DNA from: Phytophthora hibernalis
Taxonomy: Eukaryota; Oomycota; Peronosporomycetes; Peronosporales; Peronosporaceae
DNA: 64,000 nucleotides
Direction: 5' to 3'
Assembly (NCBI GenBank): GCA_012656075.1
Contig: JAAKBF010000104.1
Span: 62,001 to 126,000, forward strand
In this document: positions 11,000-21,357 of the stretch, piece after piece
How the letters are laid out: each line of letters begins with the position of its first letter
Position numbering within the stretch: the first letter of the stretch is position 1
Position numbers and translations under genes: made by a program
The notes under the pieces: generated by a model
Told to the model about the DNA's origin: nothing
What the model saw: the letters and a program-made list of their open reading frames with translations, nothing else
The model's database searches: none

Positions 11000-13560
11000 T
11001 ATTGCACTTGGACTGCTCGAAGTCACCTGTTGATATTAGTCCCATTGCTGCTCAATGATTTTCCAATTCCGTACGCGGCAATGGCTTCGTCAACGCATCT
11101 GCAACATTTTCAGAACCAGGAACTCGCAGTACATCAATTTCTTTCAGTTTGAGACGTTCTAGCACAAAGTGATATCGAACATCTATGTTCGGTTGTGGAT
11201 GACTGGATTCTTTGCTAGCTTTCTAGCACTTTCATTGTCCACATACAATTCGGAGGGCTCATTCTATATCAACTTCAGCTCTTTCAGCATCTGACGCCGG
11301 TGAATCACCTCATGCACGAGTAATATCAACGCCATATACCCGGCTTCTGTAGTATGTAGTGAAACTGTCTTATCTGTCCGACTGCTCCAAGAAATTGGAC
11401 TCCCACGAAACTTAGTCAGATAGCCTGCAACAGACTTCCGATCATGAACACGGTTAGCAAAATCTGCATCATCACATGCTTGCAGATGCTTGTCCAATTC
11501 CTGCTCCGTCCACTTTAGTCCTTCAAGACATAAGCCATAGTCTAACGGATCCCGCAGACGATAAAGCCCCGCTTGCAGCTCGCCAATGAATCAAACCTGG
11601 ATTCTCCAAGTATTGACTGCATTGACGTACGATATAAGCTAGGTCTGGACGCGTACCCAGCATCAAGTACATTAAACTACCAATGACCGAGCGATACGGC
11701 TTTCCAGACATGAGGTGTCGCTCATCATACTCGGTAGGGCACATGGCTTTGGTTGATTTCAGGTCTGCAATGCTGGGAGTCTTGAAGCCATTGCAACTGT
11801 CCATATTGATCCGCTGTAGGACGGACGTTGTATATGTTGTTTGACCAATAAATTATGTTTTGTTTTTATGGGTTCGTTTGATCTCCCAGCCCAAAATGTA
11901 CTCACCGAGATCCTTCATCTCAAATTGATCACGGAACATTTGTTTCATCTTAATGAGTGCCATGGTAGGAGAAAATAAAAAATCATCCACGAGAGTGGAA
12001 TGAACACCAACTGCCCATCAATAACTTTGACAGCAACACATGCTTCCGACTGTAGCATCGTGAAGTCTTTCTCCTCCAAGAACGTTTTCAGCAGCTAAAC
12101 CATACTCTCGGTGCTTGTTTCAAGTCATAATGGCTTTTGAGTAAATGACAAAACTAATCCTCCTTGCACGTTAATATGTACCCTCAGCTGATTCATGTAG
12201 ACCTCAACGTCTATTTTACCGTTCAAGAAGGCTGTGGTCACGTCCATCTGATACACTTCATAATGCTATACAGCTGCAAGAGTCAAAAGAAAGCGCAGTG
12301 TCTCCAACCTTACAACAAGCGAGTACTCTTCCAGATAATAAATGTGGTAGACGTGCATAAAACGTTTTATGATAAGCCTGGCTCTGAATCTCTCAATTTC
12401 TCCATTTGCGAGATATTTCACTCGAAACACATCGGGTTTGCAGCACCTTTATGTGCTTCTCACATGGCACCAACTCCCACTTTCCATTTTGCATCAAGAC
12501 AATCGTATTCAGCATCAGCTGCACCTCTTCTTTGTGTGGCGTGTTCACTCTTAATTGCCTCCTCAAAGGCACTGGCTCACTCATCACGCTCACAGTAATG
12601 CAACAGTAATCCTTCCACCAAGCCAATATCATTTCCTTTGCCATAACTCGTTGAAGTTCTTCTCGAGCTTTATTCATAGATATCCAAGCGATGTTCCAAG
12701 GGGTACATTATCACGAATCGACTCGCATCATCTACAAACACTGCTAAATAGCGCTTACCACCATAAGATGATTCTACATAAGGACCCCAGATAACCCAAA
12801 TGCGCCATCTCACCAACCAAGAACTCGTGACTCTGTGTTTTCTGTGACTTGAAACTCTTTCTCGTCAACTTTCCCATGACACAGGGCTCACAGTTGCATC
12901 CACCAGAGATGCGCACATTCCTATGCGTCAATGACCAATGCGCTCTAACAACTGACGGGGGCGGATACTCTCCGGAATGCAGTTCGTCAATTAAAATCCA
13001 TCTTGGCGGGAAGTTCGATGCATCGTGGTGGCCAAAGATTTCACCGAGATTAGTGTGTTTATCACAGAAATGACAGAAGCGCCGTGCTTGATTGTCAATT
13101 CCACGCGATAAAGTAATATAAGAAATCATCGTTAAGACGTAGTACGGGCTTGACGCAATTAAGCGAGGTCGCCTTTAAACCTATCGTCAACCTGATTGTA
13201 CGGTCCCAGACAGCCGAGCAGTACCAAACATGTTTTTAATACATGAAACAGGCGCGGGGGTGAATGATGGTGACGATGAAAGCTAATACGACCAGGCTCC
13301 TGCATTTTGGGGTTACTTCCTGGAAATTTGGCATGGCTGCCGTACAAATCCTCGTTATAGATTGTGGCAATATTCTATGCCTTAACCCCTCAGCACTCAA
13401 GGTTGTACCTAACAAAATCGCCGGTTGCACCTTTTCATAACATGTTGGTAAATACAACATGTTAAAGACTGTACTTTTGTATGCGTTTTGGCCATTTGCC
13501 GCGGGTAGGGTATTACTTCTCTGTCCGGCCAATTTATACGAATTTGAACTCTCCGCCCTC
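11000..13560 (-). mobile_element. Decayed Ty1/copia element (copia 2)
   Basis: Copia domains occur in the expected order on the minus strand. Near 13,250-13,480 lies the protease/pre-integrase region (NMLYLPT). At 12,755-13,129 is GAG-pre-integrase with CNCEPCVMGKLTRKSF. At 12,393-12,677 is the start of reverse transcriptase (NGKWELVP). Around 11,900-12,010 is the catalytic LVDD box (TLVDDFLFSPTMALIKMK). At 11,523-11,804 is the RT-RNase H link (VIGSLMYLMLGTRPDLAYIV) and at 11,264-11,497 RNase H (DDADFANRVHDRKSVAGYL). The RNase H tail continues in broken frames to about 11,000. Stops and frameshifts separate every block. No LTR pair was found. Confidence 0.8.
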
Positions 13561-13639
13561 ACTCAGTCAATTTTTCGAGTTATAAGCGAGGAAGTAGCTT
13601 ACATGAATGAGAAGATCGTGATGTTTGGTTTAATATTTT

Positions 13640-14143
13640 TGTTTAATAGTTAACTCAATCGATATGCTGAATAACTCCGCAAACGTGAGCTGGGTTTGAA
13701 GACATAATAGCCTTTTTTCGTACAAATTAGCGATATTAGCCCAAAACATTGCTACAGCATCGTCAGCGTTTTGTGATTATCTGCGTAATAGCTCAATCTA
13801 TGAAGCCTCCCGCCTGTATGAAGAATTGCAGTATTACAACCGAGGTTTTATTCGATGTTATGACCAATATAGCTATTCTACCCTCACCTAAGCGCTTTTT
13901 CATCCAATCATAATCAGGTACAAGTTATTCTGGGTTTTATGAAACATTTTATTATTATTATTGGTTAAGAATTTGCTGTGTCAACGCGCTAATTCCAGCA
14001 TGATATGTATCCACTTCAAGTGGCAGTAAAGCTACTGACGCATCATTGTAGTAAGCACTTGTATCCAAACGCGGAAGCGTGAAGTCATTCCCTCTCTCGT
14101 GCGTGATAATGCATTCCATGACCTTTTGCAGTGTCAGGAAGCA
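13640..14143. other. No gene recognised
   Basis: AT-rich spacer between the copia 2 and mariner remnants, with a short ATT-repeat run near 13,955. No TIR of the mariner element could be identified here. Confidence 0.4.
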
Positions 14144-15249
14144 CTAATCTAATGTCGTATGCTTTATCTCGCAAAATGCTGTTTCCACAGCCTCTATCAG
14201 CTTATCGACGTCGTTGGTCGGGTTCTTGTACTGCAGTGATTGTATTGCGTTGAAGAAGCCTAAATCCAGGATTTTACAGTCAGGAGAGCGTGGTGGCTGG
14301 CACTCCATCTGAATGTTCCAACACCGTTCTTTTCCACCGCCACAACTTCTCCATGGCCTTCGCTCCGGCATTGTCTTGCTGAACACGAATGACATTTTTC
14401 TGCCTCCCTATATACAAATACAATTGACAAAGAATGTGAGTCAGCAGTGATTAAAAACTAATTAATAAACTTCAGTTTCATCTTACCAGGCCATTGACTG
14501 CGAATTGCAGGAAACACTTTGCTCTTTAGCAAGTCCACATATACGCACCGCGTCATTGAAATACTCTTCGTGATCGGTGTGCCAGCAGATCTGTTGACGG
14601 AGCTTCGGGGTACCACTGTGTGCTCTACAAATGGTCAGATGCCAATTTTGCCGTCAAAATAACGCTTTCGACCGAAATCGTAGCGTGGGCGAGCAACTGC
14701 AGCCAAAAACATTACTTTACCGATATACCGCTTATTTGGACGAGCGATACGGTAAATTTTCATCGGACGCAAGGTAGTAGCGGCTTGACGCCTTGTACAT
14801 GTTGCACCATTTTTCATCGATGTGGACAACGTCAAACATAGCGTCAAAACGGTACGACGTGCTCCTACAACAAGAAGCGTATACAAATTTAAGATATCAA
14901 AAACATTAACTTGTAAGACATTCCAACTTATAATCATAGTGAAATACGTACCGATGGGTCTCTGCACGTGGCTAAGAGCGAACAACAACAGGCGTTGCCA
15001 AATTGGTGACCGGCTGCCAGTCATTTAGATGAGTCAAATTTGATCAATAAAGTTCATGTAACATTTTGTGTGGCAAACAAAAAAACCAAACTCGTCTAAA
15101 TTGACCGGACAGAGAAGTACTTGGGTTGAATCCAGCCCGTATGATGTTCGACAAGGAGTACTCGCGGATTCCCAACAAACGGACGACAAAGGATTACTAA
15201 GTAGTTTGCAAATACGCATGCCCCACTTGGTATATGCGCAGTAAGGCAA
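14144..15249 (-). pseudogene. Tc1/mariner-like transposase remnant
   Basis: Decayed DDE transposase read from high to low coordinate. At 15,034-15,249 lies a fragment that should hold the DNA-binding region. Near 14,800-14,840 another frame gives FDVVHIDEKWCNMYK, with the first catalytic Asp in the IDEKW context typical of mariner-like enzymes. This is followed by KRYIGKVMFLAAVARPRYDF (about 14,650-14,720). At 14,144-14,395 QPPRSPDCKILDLGFFNAIQ carries the last catalytic Asp in SPD. At least two frameshifts and several stops interrupt it. Terminal inverted repeats were not found. Confidence 0.75.
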
Positions 15250-15715
15250 ATTGAAGCGATTACAAAGAGAATTACATATTCTTATCTAAATTGAGGTGTA
15301 TCACATTGATTTGCTTCTTGAACTCACCTATGAGTGGGTAGTCAAAAGTCCGGGACTGTGAAACACATGTATTGTATGCACTTAGACCCTACCTTACCTT
15401 TGCAAACGCGCGTGCCCTACGCACCTTTCTATCAACATTTTGATACGCTAGAGAGAAATTCGAATGATGACAAGGTCCACCATCGTGTGAAGCTTGGAGT
15501 CTACGAACGCCGATTTGTCGAACTTCTCATTTAGGTTTTACGGCCCCAACAAGAAGTGTATCCCCACTAATAGCGATTCGGGTCGAAAAAAATGACGAGT
15601 ATGCAAATAATGACGGCCAATCAGCCGGCGAGTTGGCACGTGCTATGAAGGTAGTTGTAGCTACGTCTAGCTAAACGCAATACATGTTCGAGTGTTCCAC
15701 ATAAAAAGGCATAGC

Positions 15716-15755
15716 CTAGGTATCATATTCGGATACCTTTCATGAAAAAATGAAA
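15716..15755. other. Two overlapping perfect hairpins
   Basis: AGGTATC (15,716-15,722) pairs with GATACCT (15,730-15,736). CCTTTCAT (15,734-15,741) pairs with ATGAAAGG (15,748-15,755). The arms overlap by three bases, so only one stem can form at a time. It sits just upstream of the dispersed repeat copy 2; no function is assigned. Confidence 0.5.
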
Positions 15756-15824
15756 GGTTTTCATAACAGGCTGATCAGTCCAACCGCACGAGCAGTCAGT
15801 CCCCGCCTTATTCGAACTTGATCT

Positions 15825-16169
15825 TTTCGGGAGCCACGCAGCCAGACTCGTGTTTCGGCTCGGCTTTGAGCGTCAGTAGCTTCGGGCCCCGAGAATTGGT
15901 CCGGGCAGCTTGACCTCCACGCGGCACTAGACTCCGACGATCCCGCACTTCCGCGAGGCCGTGTGTATTGCTCTCGGCGAATTGAACTCTGTTTGTTGTT
16001 ATCTATCTTCGCTATCCTTGGAATGTTTTGTCTGTCTTTCCTCCTATCTTCCGTCTGCTCCATCTGACTTCACTGATTTTGACTTGTTTTCACTATGAGA
16101 ATTCATGATGGCGAACTTTATAGTGCGCTCACACATTATTGATGACGGTGCGCATCTGGGTACAGGGTC
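15825..16169 (+). repeat. Dispersed LTR-like repeat, copy 2 (left part)
   Basis: Diverged copy of the repeat at 8965-9320, with the same block order. It ends in GGTACAGGGTC, where copia 1 is inserted. The sequence resumes after the insertion at 20,878 with GGGTC and the CACACATCATTAGATGATG block seen in copy 1, so this repeat is older than the copia element. Confidence 0.75.
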
Positions 16170-16286
16170 TGTTGGGAGTGTGCAGGGCAAGCGACAGCTT
16201 TCTGCTAGGCGATTGCTCATCGTGCCTCTAGAAACAATCAATTCATTCTGGATTTATCCCTCTGCGGCGCACATCGGCTTCCTACA
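16170..16286 (+). repeat. 5' LTR of copia 1
   Basis: 117 bp beginning TGTTGGGAGTG, a common copia LTR start, and ending TTCCTACA. It is bounded on the left by GGGTC. Its last 48 bp recur at the other end of the element. Confidence 0.75.
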
Positions 16287-16297
16287 AATTAAGAGTC

Positions 16298-17453
16298 TTG
16301 CTTTGCTACCCTGATAATGATGTCGCCACGTCGCTCCCCAGGTATCGCTGCGCTGTCTCGCGGGGCCATCGACTCTCATGGCACCGTTCAACGCCCTCAA
16401 CAAGTGACACCAGCTTCACGTGTCCACCAACATCGCGGAACACCGATCGCCCGACAGGTAACTCCTGCGCACCAAGCCCCACCAGCGCGCAGTAACCAAG
16501 GTTCCGGGGTGGGCTTACCACCAGCTCAAGAAGAGCAAGTTCAGCACAGAGCGTCAGTCGAAGAAGCACGTTCGGAGTAGAGAAGCCACACTGTACCGAT
16601 TTTGCACGCTCAAGGTACAGAGAGACGCACCGGAGGTCTTGACCAGGCTCCGACTCTCACCCGGAATTTGATTTTCCCGGGTCTGCTACCCCGTCGGCGC
16701 AGTCGGCGAGCCAAGGGACTCGAGCGAGGTCTTCGTTTGCAATGGCCCTCTGTGTTTCGCTGTCTGGACCCTCGAGACCCCGTCGCGGCAGAAAGCGACC
16801 CTGTTGCATCAAGCCTCGAGGTTGCGTCGCTTCCTTGGGAGGCAAACCTAGCCGGAAGAATATCACGGCAGGATTGTTCACGGGGAGGTAAAGCCAGAAG
16901 CATTTGACTCTGGGTGCGTCGCTGGTGGCGAAAAATTCTGGACCAACTCTCCGAAGGCCAAATACTGGACGGACATCGCTGGGCAGATATTCAGTGTTGC
17001 AGCATCTTCGCGTCGTCTTTAAGTGGGGATGCAGCCGACTGGTATTCCGAGCTTCGAATGGTTCGCTCTGAACTAACTCTTGGAGTTGCTGGCTCCCTAC
17101 TGGTGGAAAAGTTCAGGTCCAAGCTGCCCGAGCAGGAACTCATGAGCCACATCATGGTGGAGACTGAACGCCGACAAAAATCCAACCAGGAGTATGCACA
17201 ACGGCTTCTAAACATGACCGACGCACTCCCGGGTGGGTTGGCAGCAGAAGTCAATGCTCGCCAAGCGCTGCACACTTTCATCAATAGAGCTTATGTCAAG
17301 TACACAGACGAGCTGAAGTCGTACGTTGAAAGAATCAATGGAGCTCTATCTGCTGTATGCAAACTGCAGATACTGGTAGATCATCTTGCTTATATGGCGG
17401 AGAGTGACGGTAGGCTGCCATCGATGACCGGAACAGTAACTACAAGCGTGTGA
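16298..17453 (+). pseudogene. Copia 1 gag region
   Basis: Nucleocapsid precursor that would package the element RNA. Three successive open frames (16,298-16,580; 16,602-16,907; 16,914-17,453) cover it. The last one, open from a GTG, holds the gag core with SSLSGDAADWYSELRMV and ERRQKSNQEYAQRLLNM. A zinc knuckle follows in another frame near 17,605-17,665 (CFGYKQLGHFARDC) with its second Cys replaced by Tyr. Confidence 0.65.
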
Positions 17454-17762
17454 AAATTGAGGGTGCACCTCCCTGAGCAAAGTGGGAAACGCAATGGCGA
17501 CGATTGTGGAACATAACCACACGATTTTCCACAAGAAAGCTCATTCCTGAAATCGCTCGAGCCATGACAACAGTGTCAACGATCAACGCCCTCGAGAAGC
17601 TGGTCCAAATACCCATTGCTTCGGCTACAAACAGCTCGGACACTTTGCACGCGATTGCCCAAACAAACGTGGAAGAGATGCGACGCAACTCGCCTGCAAG
17701 GCAGCGCGGCAGCCGCGTTGGACAAGGACACCACGTGAGATGTTGGCGTCAAGTGAAGGACA

Positions 17763-18149
17763 GTTTTAATCGACTCATGCGCGTCCTTCCACTTGACGGG
17801 CCGGTTAGAAGCCATGACGCGGCTGCAAACCGTTGATCCTCCCGTTCGGGTTACTGTCGCCGATAGCAGAGTTATTCGCATTACAACTGTCGGAGTACTC
17901 ACCATTATGGCTTTGGTACACATAGGCCACAAACGGGTAGTTCGCAAGTTGTCCATTGCGAATGTTTACCATGTGCCCACATTGTCAATCACGCCGTTGT
18001 CTGTCTCGCAACTCGTGCAGTCCGGACACGTCGTGCGCTTTGCAGAGAATGAGTGGAATGTTATGCGAGGGAAGAAGCGGTCCGATGTACTTCACGCTAT
18101 AGAGGCGAATGATGTATACGAAGTCATCACTTCTGACCGACAGAGCTAA
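17763..18149 (+). pseudogene. Copia 1 protease region
   Basis: Aspartic protease of the copia polyprotein. The active-site block reads DSCAS (17,772-17,786) instead of the expected DSGAS, so the flexible-loop Gly is lost. It is followed by FHLTGRLEAM and, further on, the pre-integrase lead VYHVPTLSITPLSVSQLVQS. The frame is open to 18,149. Confidence 0.7.
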
Positions 18150-18199
18150 ATTGGATCTGCACTTATCGCTACACTACGTTCGAACGTCTCGTTGGATAC

Positions 18200-19295
18200 A
18201 TAGCATCGTCGCCTCGGCCATTTTAATGTGGCTGACTGCAGAAGATTAGCTGCTACCAACGCTGTACGTGGAGTCGTCATCTCACCAGCTGCTTATACTC
18301 TGGTGTGTCGCTCGTGCGCACTAGCCAAGGTGACTACAGCCTCAGCACCTGCGACGAGAAGCAGCAGTGATGATATCGCTGATGGGGTATGCCACATTGA
18401 TCGGAGTGGGCCATTAAAGCGGTCTTATCATGGAAGCGAGTTCTTTATGGTTGTTGTGTGGCGTGACTACGTGCGGGTATGCGGTTTAAAAAGTAAGTCT
18501 GAAGATAGCGAGAAGGCGGCTGTATTTTAATGTTTTATCGAGAGGCAATCTCAAGTCCGAGCGACAAGCATCAGGACGGTGCGAACGGATGGATGAACGG
18601 AGTTCAAGAGATAAGACTTTCTCAAGCTGGTGACAGACGAAGGCCTTCATCATCAGCACACCACTCGTTATCGCAGCAGTCAAAATGGTGTTGCTGAACG
18701 AGCAATTCGGACGCTGACGGAAATGGCAGCATCAATGCTAATTCACAGTCATCTTCTTCAATATCTGTGGGAAGATACGATACTGCATGCTGCGTACATT
18801 CGGAATCGAATTCCGAAACGAGGATTACAACTTACTCCACATGAACGTTTATTCGGCTCTAAACCGTCACTCGCTGGGATCCCAATCTTTGGCCAGACTA
18901 TGGTCGTCCGAACATCAGAGTCAATTCGGCGTAAGAACTATCGATTGGACGGACGTGGTAGTATAGGCGGATTTGTTGTCTCCAGCGACAAAATTCGTGG
19001 ATACCGAGTTTACATTCCTGGACAAGGTCGCACTATCAAGGAAATCACAGATGTGATCGTGCTAGACACAATGCTGATGGATGAGATAGTCCTAGAAGAT
19101 AATATTGAATCGCCAGCCATTGAAGCCCAAACCACTGACGAAGTTACCACACCTGGGGAACCCGAAGAGCGAATGCAGCTTCCCCACTCGATGATGTTAG
19201 TCATCGACAAAATACTGTGGCTCGGATTCGGGAGACTAGCTGGTCTCCCGTTGATGTCGCGACCACAAATGGTACATCAGAGCTTACCCAAATGA
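18200..19295 (+). pseudogene. Copia 1 integrase region
   Basis: GAG-pre-integrase at 18,228-18,350 has CRSCALAK. The integrase core starts with HIDRSGPLKRSYHGSEFFMV (first Asp). After a gap and frameshift around 18,530-18,630 the core ends with RYRSSQNGVAERAIRTL, carrying the catalytic Glu. The C-terminal part to 19,295 includes HERLFGSKPS. The middle Asp region is lost or out of frame. Confidence 0.75.
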
Positions 19296-20826
19296 GGCGT
19301 TCAGAGAGAATTTCTGCAAGATATATCGGTGCTGCTTTCATGTGTCTTGCGGAAATTATTCGAGAGCCGTTAACTTTGGCGGAAGCAAGCCGAACCCCTC
19401 AATGTTCGTCCTGGCAACAAGCTATTCGTACCGAGCTTAAGGTGCTAGATAACAACGCCACGTACGTTCTAGTTGACCTTTCGCCTGGTGCTCACATCCT
19501 TTGGAAATACCATCCAATTCCGTATCAAGAAAGGTCCAGGCGGCGAGGTGATCCAGTTCAAAGCACGTGTCTATGCTCGCGGTGATAAACAAGTTTTCCA
19601 GATTGACTACGTCGAGACACGCGCACTGGTCGACCTGGTATGTGTACGCATATTCATGATTATAGTCTGTAAGTACAAAATGAAGGTCCGACAAGGCGAT
19701 GTCCCAGCAGCTTACCTGAAAGCGATGCTTAAAGAGACGGTCTACGTTCGACAAGTGAAAGGGTTTGAAGCCCCGGGCAGGAACACAAGGTTTGGCATCT
19801 TCGAAAGGCGCTCTACTGTCTCAAACAGGCCGGTCGCGAGTGGAATCGCGAAATTGACACGTTTTTGCGAAACTACGGAATGAAAGCAACTACGTGTGAT
19901 ACGTGCCTTGATTTCATGTGGGTAGCTAACGGTTTGTTGTTAGTTTGTATGTATGTGGATGATATCTTGGTGGCACACCCAAGCGAAGCTCAGGTGCTTC
20001 GCTTAATGGCAGCTCTCAACATGCAGTTCAAAGTCAAAGCCATGGGCGAGCCTGCGCAATGTTTTGGGTGTCCGGGTTGACCGACAAGAATCCGCGTCAA
20101 TTTTGCTGTCACAAGCGGCTTATATCGACGAGATGCTGTATCGATTCGCCATGAAACCCGTGCGAGAAACTGAAACACCGATGGTGCCAAACACCAAGCT
20201 GGACGAGTTGGTACCCGAGCGGTCAGACGAAGAGGCCAGAAAAATGGAGAGGATGCCTTACAGGGAGACAGTGGGTAGCCTGTTATACCTTGCGCGAGTT
20301 TCAAGACCCGATATCATGTTCACGGTAAGCCAGCTTGCTCGTCATTGTGCAAAACCCTCACCAACTGCCTGGCTCGCGGCCAAGTACCTGCTGTGTTTTT
20401 GTCAGAAACACCAGATATCAAATTGCAGTTGGTTTCCGATCAAGAAAATATTCGAGTCGCCACGGATGCTGATTTTACAAATGATCGCCTTGATCGCAAG
20501 TCAGTGTCCGGCTTTCTAGTGTATCTGTTCGGAGCTCTTGTGGCTTGGGGTTCCGTGAAACAAACGGTCGTCGCCCAATCGAGTACTGCCATAGAATTCA
20601 TATCGCCAACGACGGAATATTGCAAGCGGAGTGGATTAAAGAAGTCGTCGATGAGATTTTCGCAAAACATGAAGAAGAGGTCAAGGTCACCCTCACTGTT
20701 GACATCGTCCCTGTAATACAGCGCATAAACGCGAGGAGTCCTCGAACGCTCAGAAAGCAGTGGGCATTCGCTTCCATGCTATCAAGGATTCCTGGGCGAA
20801 TGGCGCAATGGCGAAGTCTAACATAA
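19217..20826 (+). pseudogene. Copia 1 reverse transcriptase and RNase H
   Basis: RT begins near 19,380 (EASRTPQCSSWQQAIRTELK). It shifts frame near 19,500 (FKARVYARGDKQ, then VRQGDVPAAYLKA) and again before the catalytic YVDD (19,952-19,963). It continues at 20,064-20,400 (TVGSLLYLARVSRPDIMF). RNase H is at 20,430-20,640 (ATDADFTNDRLDRKSVSGF, then VAQSSTAIEF). At least four frameshifts. Confidence 0.8.
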
Positions 20827-20827
20827 C

Positions 20828-20877
20828 ATTCAATTCATTCTGGATTTATCCTCTGCGGCGCACATCGGCTTCCTACA
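20828..20877 (+). repeat. 3' LTR remnant of copia 1
   Basis: About 48 bp nearly identical to the end of the 5' LTR, from CAATTCATTCTGGATTTATC to TTCCTACA. The first 70 bp of the LTR are missing, so the 3' LTR has an internal or 5' deletion while keeping the right boundary and the GGGTC duplication. Confidence 0.75.
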
Positions 20878-20939
20878 GGGTCACACATCATTAGATGATG
20901 ATGACGCATGGGTACAGTCCCATGGAAAGATATAATGGA

Positions 20940-21357
20940 ACCGACTCTTCACCGTGTCCGACCTTCATCCAGGATGGTTTCGTCAATCTTCGCTTGTTCA
21001 GGTTATCTTCATGATTCTTTGTTATTCAATACATAGTACATCTTCATCTTCGGGTGTGTTGGTTCTGGATTGGGAATCTCATCGAGAGTATTCTCCACCC
21101 AGCGGAACCTCGTCCAGTGACATATGACTCTCGAAGCTTGTACTTGAATGCTGGAGTTTGTATCACTCATGGCGGTCATGTGTGTGTTGGTGTTGGCATA
21201 ATGCCATGGGGTTGTTAATGGATCTTGTTTGGTGCTTCAAACTAAGTCAAGGCGTGCCGCAACTCGGGATACGTTCGCCGAGAGCACTTTCATACCTTAG
21301 GTTGTCCTGCTGTCAGGGAATCGGCGGTCCGGACATGGCGTATTCTAATCTCACCGA
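20940..21357. other. No gene recognised
   Basis: Only short ORFs. The left edge still contains the CATGGGTACA block of dispersed repeat copy 2. No LTR for the downstream gag-like region could be defined. Confidence 0.4.

Larger units (their letters stand above)
16170..20877 (+). mobile_element. Ty1/copia retrotransposon (copia 1)
   Basis: A complete but decayed copia element: short 5' LTR, gag, protease, integrase, reverse transcriptase, RNase H and a 3' LTR remnant. It is flanked by the 5-bp direct repeat GGGTC (16,165-16,169 and 20,878-20,882), the target duplication made by integrase. It sits inside dispersed repeat copy 2. Integrase precedes reverse transcriptase, which defines Ty1/copia against Ty3/gypsy. 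Multiple frameshifts make it non-functional. Confidence 0.85.

Noticed and set aside
10523..11152. 209-residue plus-strand ORF
   Set aside because: It opens at GTG, its right part is antisense to the copia 2 RNase H tail, and no domain or convincing composition was seen.
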